Part shown: positions 26,581 to 35,913 of the stretch, in pieces
Layout of the letters: each line of letters begins with the position of its first letter
How positions within the stretch are numbered: position 1 is the stretch's first letter
From: CAZENU01 sp965117035
Lineage (GTDB): Bacteria > Chloroflexota > Dehalococcoidia > Lucifugimonadales > CAZENU01
NCBI GenBank assembly: GCA_965117035.1
Contig: OZ220748.1
Coordinates: forward strand, 2,790,001-2,854,000
Length of the DNA stretch: 64,000 bases
Direction: 5' to 3'
The notes under the pieces: generated by a model
What the model was told of the DNA's origin: nothing
Seen by the model: the letters and a program-made list of their open reading frames with translations, nothing else
The model's database searches: none
Made by a program: the position numbers and the translations under genes

Positions 26581-27598
26581 CCTGGCGCTGGGGTACAGTG
26601 GTGCACGCCTATGCCGGCCTCCACGCATATCGGGTCCTCGACGAGTATCTACTGAACATGTCCCGCAAACTGATGCACATCCTGGCGGTAATCGATCGAC
26701 GCAGTGCGCCTCAGGACATGAACCCTCAGGGTTCATCGCCGCCGTCGTGCCGACCACATGAAGGGCATCTTCGGAGTCTCGGAGCGGCCCGCCTGCAGTT
26801 CGGTAGATACGACTACCGGAGGACAGCCGCCCCTTCTGAGGAACCGTGGCTGACATGTGACCCACAACTGGGTGGAGTGGCTAGGGTAACGCGAAGGGTG
26901 AAGGTGTCTGCGAAACGGCCTAGGAGGTGAACCTCGCGGTTCTGCCTGGTGTAGTCAGCGCTGCTGCCGAACGCGTTGAGGACTGTGGGTACCTACGCGA
27001 GCAGTCCAACCGTGGAGATCTGAGGCCGACCGGCTACGGGATACTGACATCCATCCACAACCCGACGAAGTCGAGGACGAGGTTCAAGGCGCAATCGGCG
27101 TCGCCAAGGCGATCACGCACATGTACCAGAGTGGGCCGACGAGAGCGCGTACTGTCTCTGCTAATGCAGCAGTTGTAGGATAGCCCCCGTCAGCCCAAGA
27201 CCTATTGTATATCGAGTGCCTATTCAAGACCATATGCTGCCGCGTATTATCTACAACGCACCCAGACTGCAGCGATAATCCGTAGTGTATGCGTATTGCA
27301 AGGCCCTCAGCGCATATCCGTGCTACGTCCCTGCCACGCCGCTGTGGTATTATCACAGGGGTCCGGTAGGATCGAGGGTTCTCATAGGACATCAAAGGGC
27401 AGCGGTTGATCGGTCCCGAGACCCGCCAGTGAGGGTTTCCCGCTTCCTGCTGACCATCGAGAGGTTCTCTGGACGGCCCTGAATTGACACCCGCACGCGA
27501 AATGGCGGTCTTGGAAGTGGTTATCCGACCATCGTTCATTTCTAGAGATCCGGGGCTTCTATGTCCTGAGATGTCCCGCAACGGTTGACGAGGGTGCG
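26581..27598 (+). other. Gene-poor stretch with possible remnants
   Basis: About 1 kb without a supported gene. Short frames on both strands lack ribosome binding sites. One 40-codon run near 27060-27178 looks protein-like, without an identifiable family. Sequence around 27180-27370 is comparatively AT-rich and may hold the promoter for the operon beginning at 27599. Confidence 0.4.
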
Positions 27599-28633
27599 AT
27601 GGGCGTCCTCGCTGCCTTCGGAAGAGCGCTGATCAGCTGGTATCTGCTTGCGCCGGTTGTTGTGACGATGGGAGCTACGACGGGCGCACTGCTCTTCATC
27701 TTGGTGTCTCCCGGCCAACCCAAGATCGGTGTGATAAGTCTGCCCTACCTCGTCATCAACCAGGGGTCGGCCAATGGGATCAGCGAGTACCTCGACTACG
27801 CCCGTCGAGACGATTCGATCAAAGCGGTGGTCATCAAGCTGAACTCGCCCGGCGGAGAGGCTGCCGCGAGCGAACGCCTGTACATCGAAACCCGTAGACT
27901 GCGGGAAGAAAAGCCCGTCGTCATCGTCATGGGCGGGTTGGTCGCCAGCGGTGGGTACATGATGTCGATGGGTGCTTCTTACACCTACGCCCAGACCTCT
28001 TCCCTGGTCGGAAACGTGGGTGTGATTGCAGTCGCGGGGCCGCTGATACCCGAGCTGCCCGACGAGACGACGGTGTTCAGCAGTCCGTACAAGCTCGAGG
28101 GAGCGACCAGGAGGGAGTGGATCGGGATGGTGGACCTGCTAGCCGCTGCCTTCGCTCAGTTGGTGGTTGCCGAGCGGGGGGACAGGCTTCGCATTTCCAG
28201 GGAGGAGCTAAGCTCAGCTCGCATCTATCCGGGCATGGCCGCCGTGAGGCTAGGTCTGGCGGACGAGGTCGGCGGCGACAGTGACGGTATCCGGAAGGCG
28301 GCTGAACTGGCGGGAATCTCCGACTACGGGTTCGTAGACGTGAACTTCGAGGTGCTCCGGCAACGCCTCGAGAAGCTGGAGCAGACTACTCGCCCTTCCG
28401 GGGAAGCCGGGACGGATTTGATGGACCTACTGACCCTGCTCTCTAGGGGCCGCAGCGCTGGAGGAGACGCCTTAGAGGAAGCGGAGGCTGGCAGCGCCAT
28501 TTCAGGGCTTCAGACCCTGCGAGAGCTGATCGCGCCGGGGAGCTTATCGGACGAGGAAGACCCGCTCCCGGACTTGCCCCTGGAGATACGCCGCCCGAAC
28601 ATATACTACCTGTACGTAGGTCATGGTCACTAG
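27599..28633 (+). CDS. SppA-like membrane serine protease (S49 family)
   Basis: 344 residues, ATG 27599 after GAGGGTG. An N-terminal membrane segment (LAPVVVTMGATTGALLFILV) is followed by a ClpP-like fold: IKLNSPGGEAAASE and GLVASGGYMMSMGA with nucleophile S117, and SPYKLEGA with K165 as general base. S49 enzymes cleave signal or other membrane peptides. The chain is about half the length of E. coli SppA, like bacillus-type SppA. An acidic extension follows residue about 260. It overlaps the next gene by 11 nt, so it heads a three-gene operon. Confidence 0.85.
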   Translation: MGVLAAFGRALISWYLLAPVVVTMGATTGALLFILVSPGQPKIGVISLPYLVINQGSANGISEYLDYARRDDSIKAVVIKLNSPGGEAAASERLYIETRRLREEKPVVIVMGGLVASGGYMMSMGASYTYAQTSSLVGNVGVIAVAGPLIPELPDETTVFSSPYKLEGATRREWIGMVDLLAAAFAQLVVAERGDRLRISREELSSARIYPGMAAVRLGLADEVGGDSDGIRKAAELAGISDYGFVDVNFEVLRQRLEKLEQTTRPSGEAGTDLMDLLTLLSRGRSAGGDALEEAEAGSAISGLQTLRELIAPGSLSDEEDPLPDLPLEIRRPNIYYLYVGHGH

Positions 28634-29936
28634 ACTGGCAATACTTGCGATGCTCCCCGTATCCGCCGCAGCTACGTTTGCGGGAGCGTTCCTTTTCCTC
28701 GACCGAGGTAGTTACGAGCCGCCGCCCTTGGTGGATATCCCCTTCGAACAGATAGCTTCCCCAGGCGTGGCCGCGGCAGCCCCGGTCGACTCCGGTTCGC
28801 CCCAGGTACGGAGCGGCCTGCTGGTCGTGGACGCCCTGCACCGGAACTCGTTCACGCCGAGCGAACTGGTCACCCTGAGTTCGTGGGTCGCCAACCGTGG
28901 GTATGACGTGGAGGTCCTTGGCAGCTTTACCCGGCCGAGAGCGGAGCTCAGGCTGAGCTTGCTGGAGCAAGAGTTGAGGCGCGCCGACAGCTTCGTTGTC
29001 ATCGTTCCCGAAGATGCCTACACGGAATCGGAAATGAACCTGGTCGAACGGTTCGTCGAGAAGGGCGGGAAGTTGGTGCTCGTTTCGGACCCCACCCGTC
29101 CCAACCAGATCAACACCCTGGCAAAGAGGTTTGGGCTGGAGTTCCAACCCGATTATCTCTACAACACGGTCGAGTACGACCAGAATTTCCGGAACATCTT
29201 CGTCAGAGACTTCCAGCCCGACCCACTTACCAGCGGTCTGGACACCATAGCGTTGTACATCGCCGGATCGATCAGGTCTTCGGGCAGCGGACTGGTCCTC
29301 ACCGACGCCAACACGAGGTCTTCTCTCGTGGAAGCCGGCCAGGAGTTCCACCCGATCGCCTGGGGCGACCGACGGAACGTTCTCGCTATCGGGGACTTCA
29401 CCTTCATGGTCCCGCCCTACAATTCCCTGCTGGACAACGACAGGCTCCTGTCGAATCTGGCAGACTACCTGACAGACAGCCAGCGAGAGTTCGATCTGGA
29501 CGATTTCCCTTACTTCTTCGAGGGAGGGCCCGACGACACCATAGACATCCTGCTGGGCCAGCCGTCTCATTGGGACATCGGCATACAGATGAGAACTGGC
29601 CTTGCCGCCTATGGACTGCCCTCCGGCATCAGCGGAGTGGAGGACGTAAGCCGGGACACCGTGTTCCTGGGGCTGTACGATGATGCTCTTCCGGTGAGTC
29701 AGTACCTCCAGGCCGCCGGGATACGAATCGGCGATGCCCTGAGCGCGCCCTTTGCCCCTGATCTGCAACGGAAAGGGACGGCGATTACCCTGCTCCACCG
29801 GGACCGAGAGCGGCACGTACTGGTGGTGCTGGCAGATACGGTGGACGCGTTGACCGACGCCGTGGGCGGCCTGCTCAGCGGCGACTTCAGGAAGGATCTG
29901 GCCAGCGATTTCGTAGGGATGCGCAAGAGTCAATGA
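28623..29936 (+). CDS. Membrane-anchored DUF4350/GldG-like protein
   Basis: 437 residues with a short N-terminal membrane segment (LAILAMLPVSAAATFAGAFL), then a Rossmann-like extracellular domain: GLLVVDALHRNSFTPSELV, ESEMNLVERFVEKGGKLVLV and RNVLAIGDFTFM resemble the DUF4350/ABC-associated domain that senses or sorts without catalysis. Overlaps SppA-like and the next lipoprotein (ATGA at 29933-29936). Partnership with the protease is inferred from coupling. Confidence 0.65.
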   Translation: MVTRLAILAMLPVSAAATFAGAFLFLDRGSYEPPPLVDIPFEQIASPGVAAAAPVDSGSPQVRSGLLVVDALHRNSFTPSELVTLSSWVANRGYDVEVLGSFTRPRAELRLSLLEQELRRADSFVVIVPEDAYTESEMNLVERFVEKGGKLVLVSDPTRPNQINTLAKRFGLEFQPDYLYNTVEYDQNFRNIFVRDFQPDPLTSGLDTIALYIAGSIRSSGSGLVLTDANTRSSLVEAGQEFHPIAWGDRRNVLAIGDFTFMVPPYNSLLDNDRLLSNLADYLTDSQREFDLDDFPYFFEGGPDDTIDILLGQPSHWDIGIQMRTGLAAYGLPSGISGVEDVSRDTVFLGLYDDALPVSQYLQAAGIRIGDALSAPFAPDLQRKGTAITLLHRDRERHVLVVLADTVDALTDAVGGLLSGDFRKDLASDFVGMRKSQ

Positions 29937-31330
29937 AGACAAGATTCGGCTATTACCCTCTGCTGCCCGCTCTCGTATTCGTGCTGGCCATGGCGCTGGC
30001 TTGTGGGGATACAGGCGGGCCCGCAACCGTGCCTGTCGTCCTGCCCACAGAATCGGCCCCGCAGCAGGCCAAGCCGCTATCGGCCAATGATCTGGAAGCG
30101 ATTGACGAGTTTGGACGTCAGCAGGAGGCCGTTGGCAAGGAGTGGGACCGATTCCACCAAGAGTTCGACCTGTGGCGCACCGGGCTGACCGTCTGCCACG
30201 GAAGCTCGATGCAGGAGGCCCTGCAGGATTTCGCAGTCGGCTTCAACGCCGTGACCGAACAGGCCAGGGACCTACCGAGGACCTCGGTCAACCCCGACCT
30301 AGCTGACGTGCTGATAGGGGCCGCAGAGGCGGAGGAGGCCGCGTTCCGCCAGCTGCGGGACCGGTGGCAGCCCAACAGCGTATCGCTGTTCGAGGCGGTG
30401 GAACAGCAGCGTTCCAATGCGGCCCGAGCCCAGAAGGGAGTGGAAGACCTGGCGCTGGAGTTGCAGGAAGTACTTGAGAGAGCCGCCGACCCGAGAGAAC
30501 TTCAGGCAATGGATGATTTCTCCGCGGCGTTCGATATCCTCCGCGATGACTGGGAGGAATTTCACGATGACTACGTCGACCTGTTGCGGGCGGCGCCCAG
30601 CCTGAAAGACCGTGAGGCGCTCGCCCGGCTCGACCAACTTATCCGGCAGTTCGGTGTCGTGTCCCGGGCCATAGACCGACTTCCGGTGGCGGACGCAGCC
30701 GAGGATGCAGCCGAAGCCCTCGAGGATGCAGCGGAAGCCGAGCTGGCGCTCCTGACAAGCATTCGTGACGCCCTTGCCCAGACCATCTATGAGGCTGGTG
30801 AAGAGACCGAAGACGGAGAGTCGGGTGAGGCAGCCGTATCGTTGCTGGAGACGATGGACGCCACGATCAAGGAGGTCGAGACGATTCTCAAGGTAGTTGG
30901 CCAGAACATCCATGAGTCACTTGACCGGAACGAGGTGGCGGACCTGGAAGAGATACGGGTGTTCATAGGAGACTACAAGAGGCTGGTAGCAAGCTGGGAC
31001 GCGTTTCATGAGCGGTACAACGAGTGGCGCAGAACCGAGGGTGGGTGCGACCGTAGCGAAGTGCTCCAGTCCCTGGGCCAGTTCAACACGCGCATCGTCG
31101 AGCTTGCGCGCCAGGTGCGGGACCTTCCCCAGTCCGGTTATCTGCTGTCCATCTACAAGGTGCTGGTGGAAGCGGCGGAACGAGAAGAGGGCGCCATCCG
31201 GACGCTGCGCAATACCTGGCAGCCCTTCACCGTAGACGCCTTCATAGCAGTGGATCAAGAGCGGGACGCCGCCGATAGGCTACGCCGAGAGGCCAGTATC
31301 GCCCTAGAGGAGCTCCGCAACCGTCCCTGA
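29933..31330 (+). CDS. Helical lipoprotein with two related halves
   Basis: 465 residues, signal peptide ending in LAMALAC (lipobox). The mature protein is Glu/Asp/Ala-rich and helical. The first half (FHQEFDLWRTG, then LRDRWQPNSVSLFEAVEQQR) and last part (FHERYNEWRRTEGGC, then LRNTWQPFTVDAFIAVDQER) repeat the same order of motifs, showing internal duplication. It ends the SppA-like operon and could be a substrate, sensor or scaffold at the cell surface; function unknown. Confidence 0.75.
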   Translation: MKTRFGYYPLLPALVFVLAMALACGDTGGPATVPVVLPTESAPQQAKPLSANDLEAIDEFGRQQEAVGKEWDRFHQEFDLWRTGLTVCHGSSMQEALQDFAVGFNAVTEQARDLPRTSVNPDLADVLIGAAEAEEAAFRQLRDRWQPNSVSLFEAVEQQRSNAARAQKGVEDLALELQEVLERAADPRELQAMDDFSAAFDILRDDWEEFHDDYVDLLRAAPSLKDREALARLDQLIRQFGVVSRAIDRLPVADAAEDAAEALEDAAEAELALLTSIRDALAQTIYEAGEETEDGESGEAAVSLLETMDATIKEVETILKVVGQNIHESLDRNEVADLEEIRVFIGDYKRLVASWDAFHERYNEWRRTEGGCDRSEVLQSLGQFNTRIVELARQVRDLPQSGYLLSIYKVLVEAAEREEGAIRTLRNTWQPFTVDAFIAVDQERDAADRLRREASIALEELRNRP

Positions 31331-31477
31331 GTGTTGCGAGCGATGAGAATCGCCTGCCGAGACGCGATGTATCGTGCTTGCGAGTCATCTCTTGGGTATG
31401 TCTTCAGAATACGTCGAGGGTCGATTCTCTAGTTACCCTCGTTCTACTGGTGGCAACACCATGAAGGAGGATATCTG

Positions 31478-31830
31478 ATGGGCAACTCAGACGAGCCGGG
31501 CCCCAACAGCCTGTGCTGGTCGATTCACAACATAGCCGGCGAAGACCCGCTGCAGGTCGTGTTGCTGAAGACGGATGAATTCCGAGAAGGGGTGTACAGG
31601 GTTTTCCCAAGGAAGAGCGATTCATCGACATGGTCCGCCGATTCGACAACCCGGTCGTGATCGACATTGGCGAGGGGAACAAGACGCTCCGCATCACCGT
31701 CGAGCAGCTAGGCCGGGACGGCTCGGTCTTGACGCGGCAGATGGTAGCGATCGCCTACGGCGAAGACGACGACCAGGTGCGCCCCAGCCTGAAACAGATA
31801 GAAGGTTTCCTGAGGGCACCTGACCGGTAG
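31478..31830 (+). pseudogene. Small hypothetical gene with a frameshift
   Basis: AAGGAGGATATCTG precedes ATG 31478, a strong start. The first frame (WSIHNIAGEDPLQVVLLKTD, EFREGVYRV) stops at 31658; the remainder (RFDNPVVIDIGEGNKTLRIT, QIEGFLRAPDR) lies in another frame ending 31830. The change occurs near GGGTTTTCCC (about 31600), equivalent to one missing base. The intact protein would be about 117 residues. Family unrecognised. Confidence 0.6.
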
Positions 31831-31834
31831 GCCG

Positions 31835-32308
31835 ATGCTGAACAGCAATAGTTCACAAGGACGCAGATCCCGGAAACGACGGCTACGACACGCCAATATC
31901 GTCGCGCTTTTCATGCTCGTCACCGTGCACATGGCGGGGTGTTCAACTCCGCCGAAGGTTGCGGACGTAGACGCCCAACTCACCGAGCGTCTGGGATGGG
32001 ATTACACAATTGACCTCGCCTGCAGCTTCACCAACATCGGCGGCGACGGAAGCGTCACCGTATTCGCCAGGGTCGAGCAGGGGGCGGAGTCGTGGGAGAG
32101 GCAGCAGCCTCTTGAAGTCCTCGACGGTGAACGGAAGTCCACGGTGCTCACGTTTCCCGAACCGACCTTCGAATGGCAGCGCCTAAAGCCGCTGCTGCCC
32201 CTCGTCGCGGGGGACTTCGCCGGCGTGGCGACCTCCATCCTTGTTCAAAGCGGGGGCCAAGGCGAGGGCGGGATACGCGGCTCGTGTCAAGTGATACCGG
32301 AGCGGTAG
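31835..32308 (+). CDS. Small lipoprotein
   Basis: 157 residues; basic N-terminus (RRSRKRRLRH), hydrophobic core and lipobox ending VHMAGC. The mature part looks like a beta-rich domain (DLACSFTNIGGDGSVTVFAR) with a small Gly-rich end. It begins 4 bp after the preceding frameshifted gene. No family recognised. Confidence 0.65.
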   Translation: MLNSNSSQGRRSRKRRLRHANIVALFMLVTVHMAGCSTPPKVADVDAQLTERLGWDYTIDLACSFTNIGGDGSVTVFARVEQGAESWERQQPLEVLDGERKSTVLTFPEPTFEWQRLKPLLPLVAGDFAGVATSILVQSGGQGEGGIRGSCQVIPER

Positions 32309-32454
32309 TTGAGCAGGTAGTAGACTGCCAGAGCGCCGATCAGCACGCCGGCCGCCAGCAGGCCAACCCCGAACGTGACGAACGCGATTCTCCAGGTCGA
32401 TACTCCCTGAAGGCTCGTGCGCCAGCGGTATCGTGGCTGTCGTCGTCTTGCCAT
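32287..32454 (-). CDS. 55-residue single-pass membrane protein
   Basis: Visible by direct reading of the complement: ATG 32454, stop 32287-32289. Arg-rich N-terminus (MARRRQPRYRWRTS), then one membrane segment (IAFVTFGVGLLAAGVLIGAL). It overlaps the 3' end of the convergent lipoprotein gene by 22 nt and follows another small membrane protein by 2 nt. Positive charges before the segment favour the N-terminus staying inside. Confidence 0.55.
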   Translation of the reverse strand: MARRRQPRYRWRTSLQGVSTWRIAFVTFGVGLLAAGVLIGALAVYYLLNYRSGIT

Positions 32455-32456
32455 TG

Positions 32457-32582
32457 TCAGAGCACGTAGTACAACACCACCACGAACACCAGCGCAGCGA
32501 CCGTGGCGACCACCGCGAATATCAAGCCGTCTCTGTTCACTGTCCGCCGCGAACGGTAGCGGCGGACAAGACCCAGTGTCAA
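32457..32582 (-). CDS. 41-residue single-pass membrane protein
   Basis: TTG 32582, stop 32457-32459. Basic N-terminus (VRRYRSRRTVNRDG) then one long hydrophobic segment (LIFAVVATVAALVFVVVLYY). It ends 2 nt before the next small membrane gene, suggesting coupled expression. The start is uncertain: an internal GTG is possible, and the ribosome binding site is weak. Confidence 0.5.
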   Translation of the reverse strand: MTLGLVRRYRSRRTVNRDGLIFAVVATVAALVFVVVLYYVL

Positions 32583-33057
32583 GGTCGTGCGCCCCGGCTT
32601 GACAACATGGCCAAATCTGGGCTGGATTGTGGCGGCAGAGGGGACCGCCCGCTGATTACGAGGCAGTTCTCGTGCTTGGCGGAGGTGGCGCGAAACCGAC
32701 GCCTCGAGCCGATGCAAGACATGTTGGAATCTACAGCCCAAGGGCGGCAAGAGCGTCACCTGAAGCCCATGCTGCATTGCTGCCATCACTAGGCCGGACA
32801 TACGAGTCGAACGGAACGCTGCTACGTCGCGCGCCTCCCAACAATCACCGGACACGCGCTGTTGCCCCCATACCCGGCCGCCGCAGCGACAGGTCTTCCG
32901 ACTAGGTCGTGTTCATACTACGAGCAGTCAGATACGACATACGGAAGATCGGGGGCCCGTGGCCGGGATCCAGTGCCCCCGAGCTACCTGGGCTAGGCTC
33001 TCCGAGCGACAAGCGTGAACAGGCCCTAAGCCGCCCTTCTGAGTGCTCGGTCCCGTC
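32583..33057 (+). other. Intergenic stretch, nothing recognised
   Basis: About 475 bp between the small membrane genes and the end of the sensor kinase gene. Several overlapping short frames exist, none protein-like by composition or start site. Confidence 0.4.
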
Positions 33058-35460
33058 CTACGGCTCCGCCTCCTCCTGCGCTTCACTCTTGGCCATGCGA
33101 TAGCCTACGCGCGGCTCGGTCATGATGTATATGGGGTTGCCGGCGTCGTCCCCGAGCTTGCTGCGCAGCCTCTTGATCACGTTGCGCACCAGCCAGGGTT
33201 CGCCTTTCCTCTCCCGGCCCCAGGCCCATTGCAGCAGCTGGTCGTGGGTCAGTACCCGTCCGGGAACCGCCGAGAGCCGGTGGAGGACCTCGTACTCGGT
33301 GGCGGTCAGCCGCACCGAGCGCTCGGCCACCGTGACCCGGCGCTCGGCATAGTCGATGCGTAACTCTCCCACAGAATATGGCGGCGGGGATTCGGCCCAT
33401 CCGGGCGCTGACCGCCCGCGCAGGGCCGCTCTGATCCTGGCCGCCAGCTCAGTTGGCGAGAAGGGCTTGACCACGTAGTCGGCGGCGCCCATGTCGATTG
33501 CCCTCGCGATCACCTCCTCGTCTCCGTACACCGATAGGAAGATCACCGGCACGTCCGCCGTCTGCAGGACGATGTTCATCACCTCGATCCCGTCGCTACC
33601 GGGCAGCAGCATGTCCAGCAGCACGAGGTGGGGCTGCCGCTCCTCCATGAGTCGAGGCACCTCTCCCGGGTCTGCGGTGACGATGGGCGAGTAGCCCGAC
33701 CTGGACAGGGCGTCCCGAACGTACCTTAGCGTCTGGGGATCGTCGTCCACCACGAGTATGGGCACCTGCTCCGTCGGAGACGGCCGCAACTGCACCGCGG
33801 GAGGCGGGAGGTCGACCGCCGCTCCCACCTCGACGGAGGGCAGTGTGAAGGTGAACCGCGTCCCCATCCCTGGGCCATCGCTCTCAGCCCATATGCGGCC
33901 TCCGTGGGCTTCCACTATCCCCTTGCAGATGGCGAGGCCCAGGCCGGACCGGACGGCGCTGCTTCCTCTATCCCCGACATCGGTTCCTCGCGAGAACCTC
34001 CTGAACAGGTGCGGCAGGAAATCCGCCGCCACGCCCGTTCCCTCGTCGGAAACGGATATGGCAACGTGCGCTTCCTCTCGACGGGCGCCCACGCGGATGG
34101 GGGAACCCTCGGGCGAATGCCTGGCCGCGTTGGAGAGGAGGTTGCCCAATACTTGGACGATGCGGCCCCCGTCTGCTATGACCCAGGGGAGGTCCGCAGG
34201 CAGTTCGATCTCAATGCCGTGCCTGCCGCCCGCGCTTGCGAAGGCCTTCCTCGCCTCCTCCATGAGGCCCTTCACATCCGTGGGATTCAGCTCGACTGAC
34301 AGCGTCCCTGTCTCGATGCGAGCCACATCCAGCAGTCCCCCGATCAGGTCGTGCATGCGGTCGGCCTGCAGGTCGATGATGCGGAAGAACTGGACGACCT
34401 CGGCTCGCTCCATGGAGGCCGGGTCGTTCAGCACGGTGGCGGCTGAGCCCTTTATGGAGGTGAGGGGCATCCGCAACTCGTGGCTCACCATGGCCAGGAA
34501 CTCGGCGCGAAGCCGCTCCAGGTCCTCCAGAGGGGCGATGTCCTGGAGGGTCACGACGAAGGACTCGACATCGCCGTCCTCGTTGCGTATGGGCGTGGCG
34601 TTGACCAGGACGCTGACGCTGCGGCCGTCGGGCACCCGCATGACGATCTCCTCGGCCCGCACGGTCTCGGCATCGACCATGATCTGCGCCAGCGACAGAT
34701 CGTCCAGTTGCACCTCCCTACCGTCCCCACGCCGCACGGTGATGACGTCCAGCAGCTGCTCCGGCGACTGGTCCGGGTCCTTGAGGACGTCGACGAGTCG
34801 CCTCGCCTCTCGGTTGAACGACACCGGGGCGCCTGTCCTAGCGTTGAAGACCACTACGCCTACCGGTGAGGTGTTGATCAGGGTCTCCAGGTCGCTCCTC
34901 GCCCGCAGCTCATCCCGGTAACGGCGGGCGTTGGCGATTACCAGCGCCGCCTGGGACGCGAACATGACGAGGGTCTCCTCGTCTTCGAGGTAGAACTCAT
35001 CGCCCGCCCCCCTGTCGGCGACGAATATGTGGCCCACGCGCTCTCCCCGGTGAAGCACCGGTGCGGCCAGGAAGGTCAGGACGTTCTGCACGGACTCCGG
35101 CGGCCGGACTTCGGGGAGGCCCATCGCTTTCAGGTGTCCCAGCAAGTCCGGGATGCGAAGGGGTTCCGAGAGGCTGCCGAGGTACTCGAATATCCGCATC
35201 CCGTCGGGGGTGTCCCAGATGCGCCGCGCCTCCTCAGCGGTCATGCCCGAGGAAAGGAAGTCCTGTATGCGTTGCGCATCGTCCAGCAGCGTCATCACCC
35301 CGTAGCGAGCCCCGGTGAGGGCCCTAGCCGAGTCCAGTACGCCCTGCAGCACGGCGTCCAGCTCGAGGCTCTCGTTGATGCGGAGGCTCGCCTCACTCAG
35401 CCGCGATAGGCGGTCGCGCAGCGTCCGGTTCTCCCGTTCCAGTTCGTTCGATCGATGCAT
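33058..35460 (-). CDS. Single-chain sensor kinase with response regulator and DNA-binding domain
   Basis: 800 residues from ATG 35460 (GAGGTG 6 nt upstream; an in-frame GTG at 35469 is less likely). Order: coiled coil; GAF-like domain (about 30-180); PAS-like domain (about 190-310); histidine kinase with VSHELRMPLTSIKG (phospho-acceptor H327) and ATP-binding motifs (GNLLSNAARHS, SDEGTG, GLGLAICKGIVEAHGG); receiver domain with VLLDMLLPGSDG (D616) and a Lys in VVKPFS; OmpR-like winged helix (LTATEYEVLHRL, NVIKRLRSKLGD, VGYRM). Signal sensing, phosphotransfer and promoter binding are in one cytoplasmic protein. No signal peptide or membrane segment seen. The target promoter is unknown. Confidence 0.9.
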   Translation of the reverse strand: MHRSNELERENRTLRDRLSRLSEASLRINESLELDAVLQGVLDSARALTGARYGVMTLLDDAQRIQDFLSSGMTAEEARRIWDTPDGMRIFEYLGSLSEPLRIPDLLGHLKAMGLPEVRPPESVQNVLTFLAAPVLHRGERVGHIFVADRGAGDEFYLEDEETLVMFASQAALVIANARRYRDELRARSDLETLINTSPVGVVVFNARTGAPVSFNREARRLVDVLKDPDQSPEQLLDVITVRRGDGREVQLDDLSLAQIMVDAETVRAEEIVMRVPDGRSVSVLVNATPIRNEDGDVESFVVTLQDIAPLEDLERLRAEFLAMVSHELRMPLTSIKGSAATVLNDPASMERAEVVQFFRIIDLQADRMHDLIGGLLDVARIETGTLSVELNPTDVKGLMEEARKAFASAGGRHGIEIELPADLPWVIADGGRIVQVLGNLLSNAARHSPEGSPIRVGARREEAHVAISVSDEGTGVAADFLPHLFRRFSRGTDVGDRGSSAVRSGLGLAICKGIVEAHGGRIWAESDGPGMGTRFTFTLPSVEVGAAVDLPPPAVQLRPSPTEQVPILVVDDDPQTLRYVRDALSRSGYSPIVTADPGEVPRLMEERQPHLVLLDMLLPGSDGIEVMNIVLQTADVPVIFLSVYGDEEVIARAIDMGAADYVVKPFSPTELAARIRAALRGRSAPGWAESPPPYSVGELRIDYAERRVTVAERSVRLTATEYEVLHRLSAVPGRVLTHDQLLQWAWGRERKGEPWLVRNVIKRLRSKLGDDAGNPIYIMTEPRVGYRMAKSEAQEEAEP

Positions 35461-35913
35461 TTCTGACACCTCGATTGATCCTCGGAACTCCGGGCTTGCT
35501 GAAGCCGCAGGAAGAGTAACCCAGGCCTAGAACCGATTGTATCAGGGCGATACGCCGATAACACGTAACCGATACGTGATTGAAGGTCAAGAATACGTGG
35601 TGGATATGGTATGCGGGCTATAGTCGATTCGTCGAAGTCTTAGGGACAGGTCCGGGCCCACAAGTTCGCCGAGCAACGCTTCAGCCTTCGCCGTTGTCCG
35701 GTACTGCCAGGGTCAGGGCTATCACTGAACAGGCCTTGGGGAATGAGATGGAGGCATGACTGAGAAGAGACGGAAGCGTTGGCGTCCGGCGCGCCCGATG
35801 CCTGAGCGGATCTACGCTTCGTCTGGGAGATCGCTGACGAGGTACTCGGCCAGCCGTCTAAACGCGACAGGCGCCAGCTTCGCAAGACCGAATGGGACGC
35901 ACGAGTCTCCTCG
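35461..35913 (+). other. Divergent intergenic region
   Basis: About 450 bp between the divergent sensor kinase and LRR genes; both promoters must lie here. AT-rich patches near 35540-35620 are candidates. No gene is supported. Confidence 0.4.
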
